The position numbers and the translations under genes were made by a program. The notes below the pieces were generated by a model. It did not search any database. It saw only the letters and a list, made by a program, of their open reading frames with translations, and was not told the origin of the DNA. A stretch of DNA of 64,000 bases from Chrysopilus asiliformis (taxonomy: Eukaryota; Arthropoda; Insecta; Diptera; Rhagionidae). Positions 42,694 to 54,704 of the stretch are shown piece after piece (position 1 is the first letter of the stretch; the number at the start of each line of letters is the position of its first letter). The DNA is taken from assembly GCA_964034945.1 (NCBI GenBank), contig OZ035960.1, positions 63,665,470-63,729,469 on the forward strand. Direction: 5' to 3'.

Positions 42694-44134
42694 CACCCAA
42701 CTCTTTTTTTACACGGTCTTTTTTACGCGATTTTGAAATAACACGGTCCACAAAAAGAAAAAAAAAATTTTTTTCCACGAATTTTTTGTTCTAACACGAA
42801 GTCTAAAGAAAAATTTTTTACATGTAGTTACAAAAATAAAATATAATTGGGGAAATTTTTATAGTCGATTTTATATTTGTCTATTTAAAATTGCATTAAG
42901 CACATTATTGAGTTATTGGGCGCATTCAGTGAACGTTAATAATGAACCATACTCTTCATTGGATTCAAACTCGTCAGATGTGTTAGACATCTCTAGTAAT
43001 GGACGCTTAATATCAAGTAGCGATGAATAATCTAAATAATCAGCCCTATTCCCGTAACCGGCGGGACGTGTACGCCGCGCGATTTGGCGTTTCCCGCAGA
43101 AAATTTGCATTCTGCTAAACGCAATTGTCCCGGCGTGTGCCGTGGTGCTGAAAACGTTTTACTTTCGGTATTACACTAAACGCACCCGCGAATGTTTTGA
43201 CTTTTCCATACATTTATTTCCCGCGAGTAAATCGTTGCGGGACCAATCAATTAAATAGAAAGTTTGAATAAAAATGTGAATTTTATTTATACATTCAATG
43301 AATTTTAACTAAATATAAGTTTTGAAGGTCAGGAAAAACTAACTAGACGCAGTACAATCATTTAATTGAAAAAATAAAACTTCATGCGTATCAAATCAGC
43401 AAAACTGTAAAAATAGTCAGCGCGGGGCTGAATAAAACTGCGTTTCTACGTCTACTAGAATAAGAAAATTTCATTCGATCGAGATAAAACTGGCGTGGCG
43501 TATACACCGGTTTCGGGAACAGGGGTGAATATTTTTATTTCTATTCTAATTTGGTTTTTTTTATAATTGAGGCGTTAAAAGCTAGAGTGGACCAAGCTTT
43601 TCCACTTTTGTACTATTATTAACTGTAAATTTTTGGAAAAAAAAATTTCTGTGGACTTTATTACTCAATGTTGAAATGTTCTTTTGTGCAACCAAACATT
43701 TTTATCTAAAAACTCACTCGCAATAGTGATTCAAACACAAAAAAATTCACGATTTCGACATGTGGGTTGGTCCACTCTAGCTTTTAACGCCTCAATTATG
43801 GACTAATGATTCTCTTTTTTACTTATTTTATCGTATGTATGTATATTTTTTTTAATAATAAAAATTATATGAATTATATTTTGTTTTTGTTACTTATTTT
43901 ATAATTTTTCAATAAAAATTAATATTAGTTATATTTTGTTTTTCTTTATAATTTATCATATTTTTTTTGCACGGTTTTTAGGACAACATATAGCTTTTTT
44001 TCATCTTACACGGTTTTTTAAAGCTGTGGAACACATCCTCAATTTTAATATGTGCTGCATATCTTTTTTTACACGGTTTTTTTTTACACGATTTTCGTTG
44101 GAACGTATCTACCGTGTAAAAAAAGAGTTGGGTG
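42694..44134. mobile_element. pogo/Tigger-like element, TA TSD
   Basis: A 1441-bp element with termini CACCCAACTCTTTTTTTACA / the mirrored AGAGTTGGGTG, flanked by TA (42692-42693, 44135-44136). Subterminal ACACGGT repeats occur at both ends. It abuts the palindromic Tc1 element with no spare base (TATA junction). A minus-strand fragment at 42913-43110 (ends SDEFESNEEYGSLLTFTECA) has the acidic look of a pogo-type transposase C-terminus but is too short to be sure. Confidence 0.75.
43041..43527. mobile_element. MITE nested in the pogo-like element
   Basis: Inverted ends CCCTATTCCCGTAACCGG / CCGGTTTCGGGAACAGGGG with GC-rich subtermini (GTACGCCGCGC / GCGTGGCGTATAC). No clear target duplication. 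Confidence 0.5.
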
Positions 44135-44136
44135 TA

Positions 44137-44480
44137 TTCGGTTTCACCATACGGGTATAATAATTTTATTTATAATTGGTTTATGATAAGAGAAGTATAA
44201 AATAAATATCATACATACGGTGTTCAAAACGCTCATATTTCTACTCTTTCGTTCAAATTAGTTATATATATATATAATAACGAAGGTTTTACAAAAATTT
44301 ACTACAATTTCATCGATTCTACTACTATTTTTCGGCCGATTTACTACGATTTCGAAAATCAAAAATCACAACCCTGAACAGAACTTTAATGCTGGGAGCG
44401 TAATATCGCTCTCTTACTAATAAATACATACTTATATATGTGTGTGCGTCATACCCAACAGCCATCGCTCGAGGCTTTCA
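44137..44480 (-). repeat. X end plus truncated inverted L repeat
   Basis: 44137-44168 is the 5' end of X on the minus strand (GGTTTCACCATACGGG). 44169-44480 is an inverted L piece, colinear with 10276-10489 and continuing with CATCGCTCGAGGCTTTC, where it stops. Its context shows the uninterrupted target of the 10490 element (GGGAGCGTAATATCGC). Confidence 0.75.
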
Positions 44481-45036
44481 TAAAAAACAATGTATAACCG
44501 AGACGATTCAAATCGAACAACTCATTTTAGAAGAAGCATGAATTTCTCAATCAAAAACTCGATACCCCATCGCCACGTGTTCAGCTAAGGCACAAACCAG
44601 AAAATACTCGCGTCACTTAAAAGCACAGTAGACACAAAAGTTTGCGCTGTTGTCTAATATGCATTCGTCCATAGCATTCGTCCATTTCCACTGAAAACAA
44701 AAAAAGGCAAACATTTTGAAGTAAAAGCTTAGAAAAAATGCTCGAGTTATGGTTTTTTCCATTTTTAAAACCTGCTGGTGAATTCTACACCAACTCATAC
44801 TCGACTTGTATGGACCTTGGAACTCACCTCTGTTTTTAACCGACTTCCAAAAAAGGAGGAGGTTATCAATTCGTTTTGGTCCAACTTTATTTATTTATTT
44901 ATTTATTTTATATCTGTATGTTCACGCAGTACTTGGGTGCCGTTGCATGGATTTTGTTGAAACGTTGGTGGATGACAGAGTTCACTCCCTAGTTGGTCCC
45001 ATTTTAATTTCCCCTCTCTCCGACGTTTCCCGGCCT
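44481..45036. other. Repeat-derived DNA, no gene
   Basis: Contains AACCGACTTCCAAAAAAGG, a phrase common at insect repeat ends, and (ATTT)n at ~44888. No supported frame. Confidence 0.4.
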
Positions 45037-45410
45037 TCCCCTCCCCTGTCAACTCCCAATCGGATGGTCCGATCGATCTGAAAATTTGTATGCGTACATT
45101 TTGGGGGACGGCTAGTGTTTTCCCCTTATCTATTTTCCCCTACCCCTTTCGCTTCTTAACCCCTCCCCTGTCAACTCCCAATCGGATGGTCCGATCGGTC
45201 TGAAAATTTGTATGCGTACCTTTTTGGGGGACGGCTAGTGTTTTCCCCTTATCTATTTTCCCCTACCCCTTTCGCTTCTTAACCCCTCCCCTGTCAACTC
45301 CCAATCGGATGGTCCGATCGGTCTGAAAATTTTTATGCGTATATTTTGGGGGGCAGCGAATCCTTCAACCCTCAAATTTTCCAGATAAAAAACAAACACA
45401 TATGGGGGTT
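45037..45410 (+). repeat. Tandem repeat, ~123 bp x 3
   Basis: Units beginning CCCCTCCCCTGTCAACTCCC start at about 45037, 45160 and 45283; each holds CCAATCGGATGGTCCGATCG and TGAAAATTTGTATGCGTA. Near-identical units, probably inside a Helitron-like repeat. Confidence 0.85.
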
Positions 45411-45619
45411 TTTAGGGTCGCCTAATCCAATTCTAATGTTTAGAAGTCTGTAAGGTTAACGAAAGGTTTCTGTCGATCTAAAAAATGTTGGTGACCAAAA
45501 TTTTTGCTGTCGACCTCTAAAATTTAGTTTACAACTTACTGTTGCCATCCCTAAAAATTCGCTGTTTGGAACGATTAAAGTTTTGCTCTACCCATTTCCT
45601 AACATTAAATAGGTATATC

Positions 45620-46060
45620 CTATAATATAATACTAGGACTGTCGTCCTTCTGTCTGTCAGTCTGTCTGTCTGCACAATGGATCTCGAAAACAGGCCTAAC
45701 GATTTTCATGAAACTTGGGTGTTAGGGATTTTCGGGGACAAAAATACGATCTAGATAGGTATCCCCTCTGAGAAAATTCCCCTTCGACACTCCTCGCCTG
45801 GTATCTTCGAATTCGGTGGTCCGATCTTAATGAAGCTTTACAGTATTACTAAGAAGGCTAAGGGGTTTGATTTTCCACTACAAAACCTGACTTTTCCCTC
45901 CCCTCGATACCCCTCGCCTGGTATCTTCGAATTGGCTGGTCCGATCTTAATGAAACTTTCCAGTGTCACTAAGGGGGTTGAAGGCTATCGATTCGTAACG
46001 CCGTTTTCGCAAGCGGGCCGCAGCTCTACCCATTTCCTAACATTAAATATATCTATATAA
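45620..46060 (+). mobile_element. Helitron-like fragment with GTCY tract
   Basis: Opens ATATAATACTAGGACTGTCG and (GTCT)n, then TGGATCTCGAAAACAGGCC, and two ~120-bp imperfect units (CGCCTGGTATCTTCGAATT). The inverted relative is at 49680-50010. No termini were pinned down. Confidence 0.5.
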
Positions 46061-46097
46061 TGTATATACCAAAAGTCACTAAAAATTATAAAATAAA

Positions 46098-47300
46098 AAA
46101 CTTTTTAAAAAAAAGTAAAAAAAACCGACTTAAAAATGCACTAAAAAGGAAAAAATAATTTTTTTTTGGAAGTTGGTGCCAAAATAGAAACAAACAATTT
46201 TCTCTCTTTTATTGTACAATCTAAAAGTGCACTAAAAAGGAAAAAATAATTTTTTTGGAAGTTGGGGCCAAAATAGAAACTTAAAGAGGACTTCTATTCA
46301 TATTTCTTGAGTGTTACTTTTACAGCTATCACCAATTCTATTACTGCTATCCAAATGAAAATATTTTATCTTTCGTGACGACATCTGACAAAAGAATATT
46401 TTTTTAATTTTAACGGAGCTTACCCAAAAACAAAAGAAAATTTGTTAATGTTGACCTGGGTTAAGGGCAACGTGCCAAGTAAGGAACAATACCGCTGAAA
46501 TTTTTATACCCGTATGGTATGGAATACCAAAGGGTATACTAACTTTGCCTTACCGTTTGTAACGCCAAGATCCCGTCATCACACACAAAAATGAATTACA
46601 CCAGTGTGTTAGGAATGACAAAAGATTTTGATTTCCGCATGTCCGTCCGTCCGTCTGTCCGTCTGTCTGTGAACTCGATTGCGGACGCACGGATTGAGCT
46701 AGAGCCTTGAAATTTTGCGCAGATCCGTTTTTCGTAAAATGCGAGGCTAAGTTCGTTAATGGGCGAAAACGGTCCATTAGGGGGGGTACCCCCCATACGA
46801 ACGAAATCGTTTTTTGCGAATATCTCAAAAACGGTGCATCTTATCAAAAAAGTGCAAGAATAAAAGTTATTTAGGATATGATTCTACATAAAACTTCCAT
46901 ACATCATAATCCGATTGGAACAAATTTTAAAAAATCTCATTGGAAACTTTGACTTCAAAGTGTAATTTTGGTACAACTGTTCACTTAAATCACCATACGG
47001 GTTTTCAATAATTGCCAGATTGGCAAATATAGCTTTTGTTATGTTTATATTATGTAGGTAGGCTGTAAAAAAATAATGGTTTGAATCTCATCTCTGTGAC
47101 TTATTAGAAAACAAAAACTTTTGGTACAATTCAATAAATAATAATTTTATTTATTAGAAATTTTTTAATTTTATATATTGTACAATAAAAGAGAGCAAAT
47201 TGTTTGTTTCTATTTTGGCACCAACTTCCAAAAAAAAATTATTTTTTCCTTTTTAGTGCATTTTTAAGTCGGTTTTTTTTACTTTTTTTTAAAAAGTTTT
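46098..47300. repeat. Inverted pair flanking an X element
   Basis: 46098-46222 and 47172-47300 are inverted copies of one ~125-bp sequence (AAAAACCGACTTAAAAATGC; GGAAGTTGGTGCCAAAATAG). The left arm is followed by a partial direct repeat at 46223-46280. Between them lie AT-rich DNA and a long X copy. Confidence 0.75.
46505..47045 (+). mobile_element. X element, long form
   Basis: TTATACCCGTATGG at 46507 through a core with GTCCGTCCGTCCGTCTG (46640) to the hairpin ATTGCCAGATTGGCAA and GCTTTTGTTATG at 47043. It carries the uninterrupted Harbinger target GAGGCTAAGTTCG at ~46741. Overlapping minus-strand frames (46550-46847) are repeats, not genes. Confidence 0.75.
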
Positions 47301-47648
47301 TTTTTTAACTTTTTTCATTTGGATGTTGTTAGGGACCTAAAAAAAAGTTACCCGTATTTTTTTGTTTGGCGGAATAACGTCCGGTAGGCGGAGGGGAGGG
47401 GGTCAAAGTCGGCGAAAACTGGAAATCACAAAAACTTTAAAAATTTGTAACTTCTGAACGGCTTTACCGATTGAGATGATATTGAACATTTTGGAAAGGT
47501 AATTAAATTACCTTGTCACACAAAAATACTTTTTAACTCCCTCCCCCTCACCGTCATATTGTAAAATTCAATTTAGGGATAAAATTTAAAATATCTCGAG
47601 AAAGGCATTTTTTTTTTCTTTTGAATTTTTTTCTGTAAATACCTACTA

Positions 47649-48049
47649 GGGTAAAGTATCCAGATCTGAGCCCCGGCACCAGTTCTGAGCACCCCTGTTA
47701 ATTTTCCGGTTAAAACAAGAATTGTGCGCGTTTGTGCCGATTAAACCACATTTCACAAAGTGATGAAACCAATTATTCTTCGAATTCAATTCTCATTGCT
47801 ATAAGTTACGAGGCATACTTAATTTAATACGGGGGGCTCAGAACTGGATTTTGGGATAATTTCCACATTTACACATAATTCTTTTTTTTATCCAAATTGT
47901 TGAGGAATATGTATATGTTAATTTAATTTTAACATTTCATACTTTCGACCAGTAAATATAAGTTTCTCAGAAAGTATATGGAAGACAAAGAAAATATGGT
48001 ATGAAGTGAAAAAAAGGCTTAAGGGGGCTCAGATCTGGGTCTTTTCCCC
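47649..48049. mobile_element. MITE, TA TSD
   Basis: A 401-bp element with termini GGGTAAAGTATCCAGATCTG / CAGATCTGGGTCTTTTCCCC and TA at 47647-47648 and 48050-48051. Shared CAGATCTGAGCCCC core. No coding sequence. Confidence 0.7.
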
Positions 48050-48220
48050 TATTATACCACACAAATTCGCTAAATAAAATTTGAGGGTAAATGCATTGTT
48101 GATTTTTAAAAAAATTTCAAAAAAATTGAATACATGAAAATTTTATATATTGACTGATTTTCGATTGGTTTTTATGTTTTATGTACATAATATTAATGCA
48201 AAAATTTTAGGAGATTGAAA

Positions 48221-48244
48221 TCTATATATATAAAAATTGATGTT

Positions 48245-48287
<43 letters not shown>

Positions 48288-49020
48288 TTGAGATTACAAA
48301 ACTCAAAAACTACTGGACCGATTTTTACGCAAAATGATCTACGTTGCCAGGAGCAGGTTTTTAGCTATGTAGATTTTCAAAATTCGAAACGGAAGGTCCT
48401 GTAAGGATAATGAAAATATCCTTTTTCCCATTTCTCCCCGGAAAAATTTTCATTACAGCGTTTTTGGGGTCGCTGATCACGAATCCGGTATTAGATTTTT
48501 AAAATTCGAAACGGAAGGTCCTGAAAGGATAACATAAATATCCTTTTTTCCCGTTTTGCCCCGGAAAAATTTGCATTATGGGGTTTTTGGGGTCGCTGAT
48601 CACGCCTGTGCTGTTTGAATTTTAAAATTCGAAACAGAAGGTCCTGTAAGGATAATACAAATATCCTTTTTCCGATTTTTCGCCGGAAAAATTGGTATTA
48701 TGGGGTTTTTGGGGTCGCTGATCACGAATCCGGTATTAGATTTTCAAAATTCGAAACGGAAGGTCCTGTAAGGATAAATATCCTTTTTCCCTTTTTTCCC
48801 CGGAAAAATCGGCATAAGGGGGTTTTGGGGTCGCTGATCACGAATCCGGTATTAGATTTGCAAAGTTCGAAACAGAAGGTCCTGTACGGATAATACAAAT
48901 ATCCTTTTTCCCATTTTTCCCCGGAAAAATTTGCATTATAGGGTTTTTGGGATCGCTGATCACGAATCCGGTATTAAATTTTTAAAATTCGAAACGGAAG
49001 GTCCTGTAAGGATAACGCAA
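48221..49020 (+). mobile_element. Helitron-like element with six tandem units
   Basis: Starts TCTATATATATAAAAATTG with (GTCT)n, then six ~117-125-bp units with the phrase ACGGAAGGTCCTGTAAGGAT at about 48391, 48512, 48636, 48757, 48873 and 48997, each containing GGGGTCGCTGATCACGAATC. Relatives at 26744 and 19985 have one or two units. The 3' terminus is not seen. Confidence 0.7.
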
Positions 49021-49034
49021 ATATCATTTTTGCA

Positions 49035-49270
49035 TTTGTCCATTTAGAACGCTGAGAAGATAAAAATGGATCTGACGATAGAAGTAATATATTCATCAAA
49101 TCTTCATTTTGGTTGATTCTATCGTTTTCTCTATTGTTGGTTAGTCTAAAATGTGTGTACTCTGTATTTTTCGATTCCTGAGCTTCTTCTGAAAGCTCCC
49201 CAAGTGGTAAAATGCTTTTTTCAATTATCAGCTTGCCATGGAAAAGCACTTTATGCATTGTTGCAGACAT
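49035..49270 (-). pseudogene. Second remnant of the unidentified conserved protein
   Basis: Minus-strand frame from ATG 49270: MSATMHKVLFHG, ILPLGELSEEAQESKNTEY, NEDLMNILLLSSDPFLSS. 41 of 72 residues match 19466-19252, so both derive from one conserved protein. After SDPFLSS the frame runs into the Helitron-like tandem units and homology ends. Upstream, the coding similarity (WRN before ATG) is cut by a hAT-like terminus at 49284. The protein family is unknown to me; the conserved tail suggests the C-terminus of a transposon or domesticated protein. Confidence 0.5.
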
Positions 49271-49283
49271 ATTTCTCCAATTG

Positions 49284-49679
49284 CAGCGCCGGCTCTATGG
49301 TTCTATGCGCCCTATGCAAGTTATTTTTTTGCGCCCTTTTTGTTTGAATTAAAAAAGTGTACATATGGCAGATAAGTAAATAAATTTAAAGGCACAAAAC
49401 GTTTTATGTAAAATAATTCATACAAATAAAATAATTACAAGTTCAACGAATTATAATAGTTCAACATAAAGTTATATAAAAAAGTTAACAATTTTATTTA
49501 TTTGCTCGGCGATCTCAAAATCCTCCTTCTGCCTCTGTCTCTGAGTAATTGAATCCGATTGTAATTGCAACATGATTTGTATAACGAGGTTCAGGGAACT
49601 TGATTGTTTTGTAATTACTATTTATCGCTGCCGATAGATATCTAAAAAGTGATATTTTTAGAATACATGTCGAAAAACC
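49284..49679 (+). mobile_element. hAT-like terminus and adjoining DNA
   Basis: CAGCGCCGGCTCTATGG at 49284, repeated with the following ~60 bp at 63940-64000. CAGCGCCGGCTCT is a hAT-type terminus. The other end was not located; the rest is AT-rich without frames. Confidence 0.5.
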
Positions 49680-50010
49680 TTACTCCCTAGCAATATTGAG
49701 AATTTTCATTAAGATACCCTCACGTAATTCGAAGACATGATACCCCGAGGGGAGGGGAAAGTTTGGTTTGTAGTGGAAAAATCGAAAGCCCTTAGGCCCT
49801 TTAGTAATCCCGTAAAGTTTCATTAAGATCGGACCACCCAATGCGAAGATACCAGGCGAGGGGTATCGATGGGAATTTTCTCAGAGGTGAGACCTATCTA
49901 GATCGGTTTTTTGTCCCCGAAAATCCCTAACCCCCAAGTTTCGAAAAAATCGTTAGGCGGGTTTTCGAGATCGTTGTGCAGACATTCCTCGGATTATATT
50001 ATAGGATAGG
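49680..50010 (-). mobile_element. Inverted Helitron-like fragment
   Basis: The reverse complement matches 45640-46000: ATCTCGAAAAC and GCCTGGTATCTTCG, with CGGTGGTCCGATCTTAATGA replaced by close variants. Ends in a TAGGATAGGATAGGATTAG stretch. Confidence 0.55.
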
Positions 50011-50963
50011 ATAGGATTAGATTATCAGTTTTGAACGGTTTTACTGTTAAGAAGGGTGATATTTAATGGTTTCACTGTATGCTGGTATGTAAAATATTCC
50101 GCTTTAATGTATATTAAAAATAATTAAAACAATTTCCTAGCATATAAGACGAAAAATCTTTGTTCTTTGTTATGACGAAATAAGACATTTTTTTTTAAAA
50201 TAATATGTAAGAAATCAGACTTTTGTTTACGGTGACCAGAGTTGCAGGTAGTAGCAGATGAAATATGGATATTTTGAAAGGTATTGACCTTGGCTATCAT
50301 GTGCAACTGACGCCTGACCGGTTCAAGCCGGTACATTTTTTGCAGGGTCATATATGTATATACAAAATTTCGCGAAAAAATAGTATTTTTAGAATGCCTC
50401 AAATTCTGGGATAACAATTTCAAGAAAAAAAATGTAGTACTACAAATTTTTAATTTTTATTATAATGTCCTCAGGTTGATGATAAAATCGATTTTTCTGT
50501 ACTAAGTGACTTAATAAAGTTTAAAAAATTTGTCGAAAATTCGAAAATTGAACAAAACAGAATTTTTACCAACTTTGACCCCATGGCGTTCGGAAATTAC
50601 TTGCCACAGGAGAGTGTCCTTTTGGATTTCTAGGCTCCCAACGAAGAATTCTCAACGCAACGACATAACCGAAATCCTTCAAAGGCAAAACTCAAAAAAG
50701 ATCTGCTTGATGGTTGTGGTTGACAATGGATGCTTTGTTAAATTCCCAGATATGATTTTTGAATTTTAACCGTTAAGAGGAATTTATATTTTTTCTTCTT
50801 TCAAATTTATGTTTCTGTAGGAGGAAGGAAAATTACTATTGGTCACATCTCTCTAAACCATGTTTTTTTAAACGTTGTCCATCTAATTATATCCAATCAT
50901 ATACAAAACATATAAATGTATACCAATATATATGTATAGAATTACATTAAATATTGCGACTGT
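50011..50963. other. No gene recognised
   Basis: AT-rich DNA. Frames at 50124-50423 (minus) and 50530-50769 (plus) have no recognisable domain and no supporting splice or repeat context. Confidence 0.4.
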
Positions 50964-51915
50964 TGACGTGGATACGTCTTAGATTTTGGTTATAGGGGTA
51001 CAAATTAGAAAATCTGCTTGCTGCCATGATAACAAATTTGCAATCGATGATACTCGATAGTTTGTGGTGACATCCGAACAGAAACTGTGTTATAAAATGC
51101 GGCCTTTTGTTATGTTAAACTATGTTCAATTATTTTGTTAAACATCAAAATCTAAATTTTCACTGTTATGCTGTTTTTGCTGCTTGTAGTACAGCTCTTA
51201 AAAGTTTCGCTCCCAACGACAAGAACGTATGCTGCGGTTTCCGACTCCCGTTCTCAAGAACGAAAATGATTTGCAAGCGCAATCGTTCTTTAAAGAGAGA
51301 AATTTTGAGCTCCGCGGTACTGTTCGTAGGAGTCGGAATGATCGATGTACATTTTTCGTTCTCCCTCCAAAGTTAAGAACGAAATTGTTTCTATTTAAGT
51401 TTTCGCTCCTTGTTCAAAGCGGTTTGTGAGTCTCGCATAAAAATGAATGAAAGCCTCGAGCGATGGCTGTTGGGTATGATGCACACATATACATATATAA
51501 GTATGTATTTCATTAGTAAGAGAGCGATATTTCGCTCCCAGCATTAAAGTTCTGTTCTCAAAGAACGTAAAAACAAAACGCAAATGTAAAGATCTTAAGA
51601 GCAAGAACGTAAAAACCATAATTTCGTTCTCGTTCTTTGGGGGGTTTACTGAAATGCTGAATTTTTATTTTCCATTAATTTCAATTCCTCCTTGGCAGTA
51701 GAACGAAATACTATAAATGGGAGCGTTTTGAACACTGTATGTATGATATTTATTTCATACTTCTCTTATTATAAACCAATTATAAATAATATTATTTTTA
51801 AATAAAAATTTGTTTCCTTAATTTCCTTGTCACTAAAATTTCTAACTTAAATATCTATTGGCGATCGTTGTAGGCGGATCCACGTTTTCTGGCCGTCTCT
51901 ACGAGACAGACACCT
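50964..51915 (+). repeat. L repeat, most compact copy
   Basis: TTGACGTGGATACGTCTTAG to GAGACAGACACC. It lacks X at the L/tail junction (~51795: ATTATTTTTAAATAAAAATT), showing the state before X insertion in the other copies. Frames inside (51122-51619) are not supported. The superfamily of L itself is unknown. Confidence 0.8.
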
Positions 51916-52077
51916 TTTTTTTAAATATTGAGGCAAATCAGCAACATCTTTGTAAAATGTTCACCATTTTAATAAAAAAAAATTCGAGATTTTGAGCTTA
52001 CAAACTATTTTGTCAAAATATAAGTTGGCTTGCTGATATGCTGTGCACATCATCTGCAGCGGCTGGATTTTTGTAAG

Positions 52078-52444
52078 TTCGTTCCATTTGATTATTTATT
52101 TTGAAAAACACAAAAAAAAGGTGAATATTGTTATTAGTTTTCCTTGCCGCGTCATTGTTGGTCCAATCACTTAAAGGATTCGATAGCAATCCATAGGTTT
52201 TTTTTTGTGGAGAAATTTTTGTAATAAATTAAATGAATCATAGAGTAAAAATTGCATTTTATTCGTTCCATTTGATTATTTATTTTGAAAAACACAAAAA
52301 AAAGGTGAATATTGTTATTAGTTTTCCTTGCCGCGTCATTGTTGGTCCAATCACTTAAAGGATTCGATAGCAATCCATAGGTTTTTTTTTTGTGGAGAAA
52401 TTTTCGTAATAAATTAAATGAATCATAGAGTAAAAATTGCATTT
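52078..52444 (+). repeat. Tandem duplication, 183 bp x 2
   Basis: TTCGTTCCATTTGATTATTT starts at ~52078 and again at ~52262; copies differ by one or two bases in the T-run. Recent local duplication. Confidence 0.9.
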
Positions 52445-52582
52445 TATTCCTAATTTTAACTGGACAATTGCTATGTCTTGGTATTTTGAATGAGATGGGC
52501 GGGGCTTAGTAAGGGGTCCGTATGGGGAGCGGAAATCGTGCGCTTTGGGAATTTCCCTATTCAGAGGCACGTCGCTTCTGAG

Positions 52583-53762
52583 CAGTGATGCTATGTACCA
52601 TTAGTGACATTCCCCTTTCCAAATGACGAAATTCCCCTTTTTCCCCTTTTTCAATGCCGAAATTCCCCCCATTTTTCCCCTATAAAAACAACGAATTTTA
52701 AATAAAGAATTCATTTATTAAAACCAAAAATTATTGTCATCTGGACTCATGTTAAAGTCTTTTAAGAGAAAAAAGCACAAATTAGGAAATAATTTTATAT
52801 TTTGGAAAGCTTTAACAAAATACTCGTAAATTGTATTCCCGATAACAAATAAGATATGAAAAGAAGCACAATTAGATAATAATCAAAGCAAGTCACAAAT
52901 TTATAAAACAAGGTAGTTCCTTTGCTTTTGAGCTTAAAATGATCCTGTCCTCCTTAAATTCGGTAAAAATTATTTCCATATTTTGAATTTAAAAAATATA
53001 AAAATATCAAAAAATGGAAAAAAAAACGAAATCAAGTCGCGACTGGAACTCGATTTTTGTATTCCGGGCACTTTGCCACTGGTCCATGCATTCTTCTGGT
53101 GAATATTTGTCGAAATTAGATTAAGCCAAATTTTTAAGATGACCAAGAAATTACCGATTTAATTGATTTTTACATAATTTAAACAAAGCACTTCTGCTGA
53201 TTTACAATTGAAAAAATTTCTATTGAAAATATATTTAAGAAATCCGAAAAACGAACAAAAAATATGTGTCAATGAACTTTTATGGAAACTACTTTCCATC
53301 AAAGTCTTTTAAAGTAGTTTAAAGCAATTACTTTTAATAACATGAGAAATGGTACTTTTTAATGTGCTTTTTTCAAAGCGGTTAAAAAGTACACTGAAAA
53401 ATCGGTTAAACGACCATTCCAAAGTCCTTTTAAAGTGCTTTCTTTTAAAAGATTTGTGTGCACTTTACAATTGCAATAAGATCATTACATATAAAGTGAC
53501 AAATGCATAAATAAGGGCATTTCCTTCACTCTTTACCTTTGCCTAAGCTTGGAATTGGATTGTAATTGTTTTTAATTATTTGTACTTCTACTTTTCCGTA
53601 ATTTTTTAAAAGTATTTCGGATTTAGTTGAAAGGCGAAGATTTTCCCCTCGTTGTAAATCGTTTCCCCTCGTTTTGAAGCGTTTTCCCCTTTTCCCCTAT
53701 TAACAATTTTTATAGTCAAATTCCCCGCAAAAAGGGGAATTCCCCTCGATATAGCATCACTG
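52583..53762. mobile_element. hAT element, TSD CTTCTGAG
   Basis: An 1180-bp element with termini CAGTGATGCTATGT / ATATAGCATCACTG and exact 8-bp repeats CTTCTGAG (52575-52582, 53763-53770). Subterminal TTCCCCTTTTTCCCC motifs mirror each other. No transposase. Confidence 0.88.
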
Positions 53763-53770
53763 CTTCTGAG

Positions 53771-54704
53771 GCAAGAACCTACTTTTTGTAGAGCCCGCGC
53801 TCTTCCTAAGAGCTAGTCTAGCACGTTGACTGCCAGACCAATTTTGCAAAAATGTAAGGGAGATGTCAATACATGTAGACGTATGTAGAATGTACGTATG
53901 TATGTATGCATGTATTTGTATATTGTAGACCCAGCTATCGAAAATGATAGCTTTGGCCGCTCATGAATCATAGTGCCAATTTTCACTGGCTATCAAAAAT
54001 GATAGCCATGGCTCACTGGCTATCAATGTGCTAGACGTTTCTCAGGCTGAACCCTCACTTCCGGTTAGCAATCGGGATTGGAAAGGGGCCAGCATCAGTT
54101 TAAGGGGCCTTTCTGGCACACATAACAAAGTTTATGGTTACGAAATTTACTATCCATAAATACGAATTAGAGCTTTTGCGTTTGTGGTAGTGATATGAAA
54201 TGGGATTGTATTTGTTTCTGGCTTCCAATTAAATAACCCTTCGACTATGATATTGCAACATTTATCATTCCAAAAAGAATTTTCATAATGAATGGTATGA
54301 GAGTTAGTGATAAACGCTAATGTTTTAATTTCGTCCGACTAAGAATGTTACAGGTGAATAAAAATGAAATTATTTAATTATTGTCGTGTTGAGAGATAGT
54401 AAATAAAATGTAGAATTTTATAATTTCAAAAGTATTTGATTAAAATTATTGTTCTTAGAAAATACTCAATCGCTGCAGTCGAATTCATTGCAATTTTTTC
54501 TTTTTTGTTCTCTGGGCTAAACGTAAACAACGGTCTCTGCCTTTTCACACAACAGAAAGTAACTCAAGCAAAAAAACTGACTTTCTCCCCTAGAAAATTT
54601 TACAGGAAAAACTGTTTTCACAATCATTTTTGTGAAAAGCTTATTTTTTATTATTTTCTAAGCAGCGCATTTTTTATTATTTTCTTTCCTTCGTCTTTTC
54701 GTGC
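53771..54704. other. No gene recognised
   Basis: A small inverted/direct set GCTATCRAAAATGATAGC occurs at ~53935-54020. The rest is AT-rich; the frame 54436-54708 is hydrophobic but starts at a non-ATG codon and has no family match I can see. Confidence 0.4.

Noticed and set aside
46550..46847. Minus-strand frames of 83-92 codons, similar at 7312-7649
   Set aside because: Both fall in long X copies and differ in frame; similarity reflects the repeat, not a protein.
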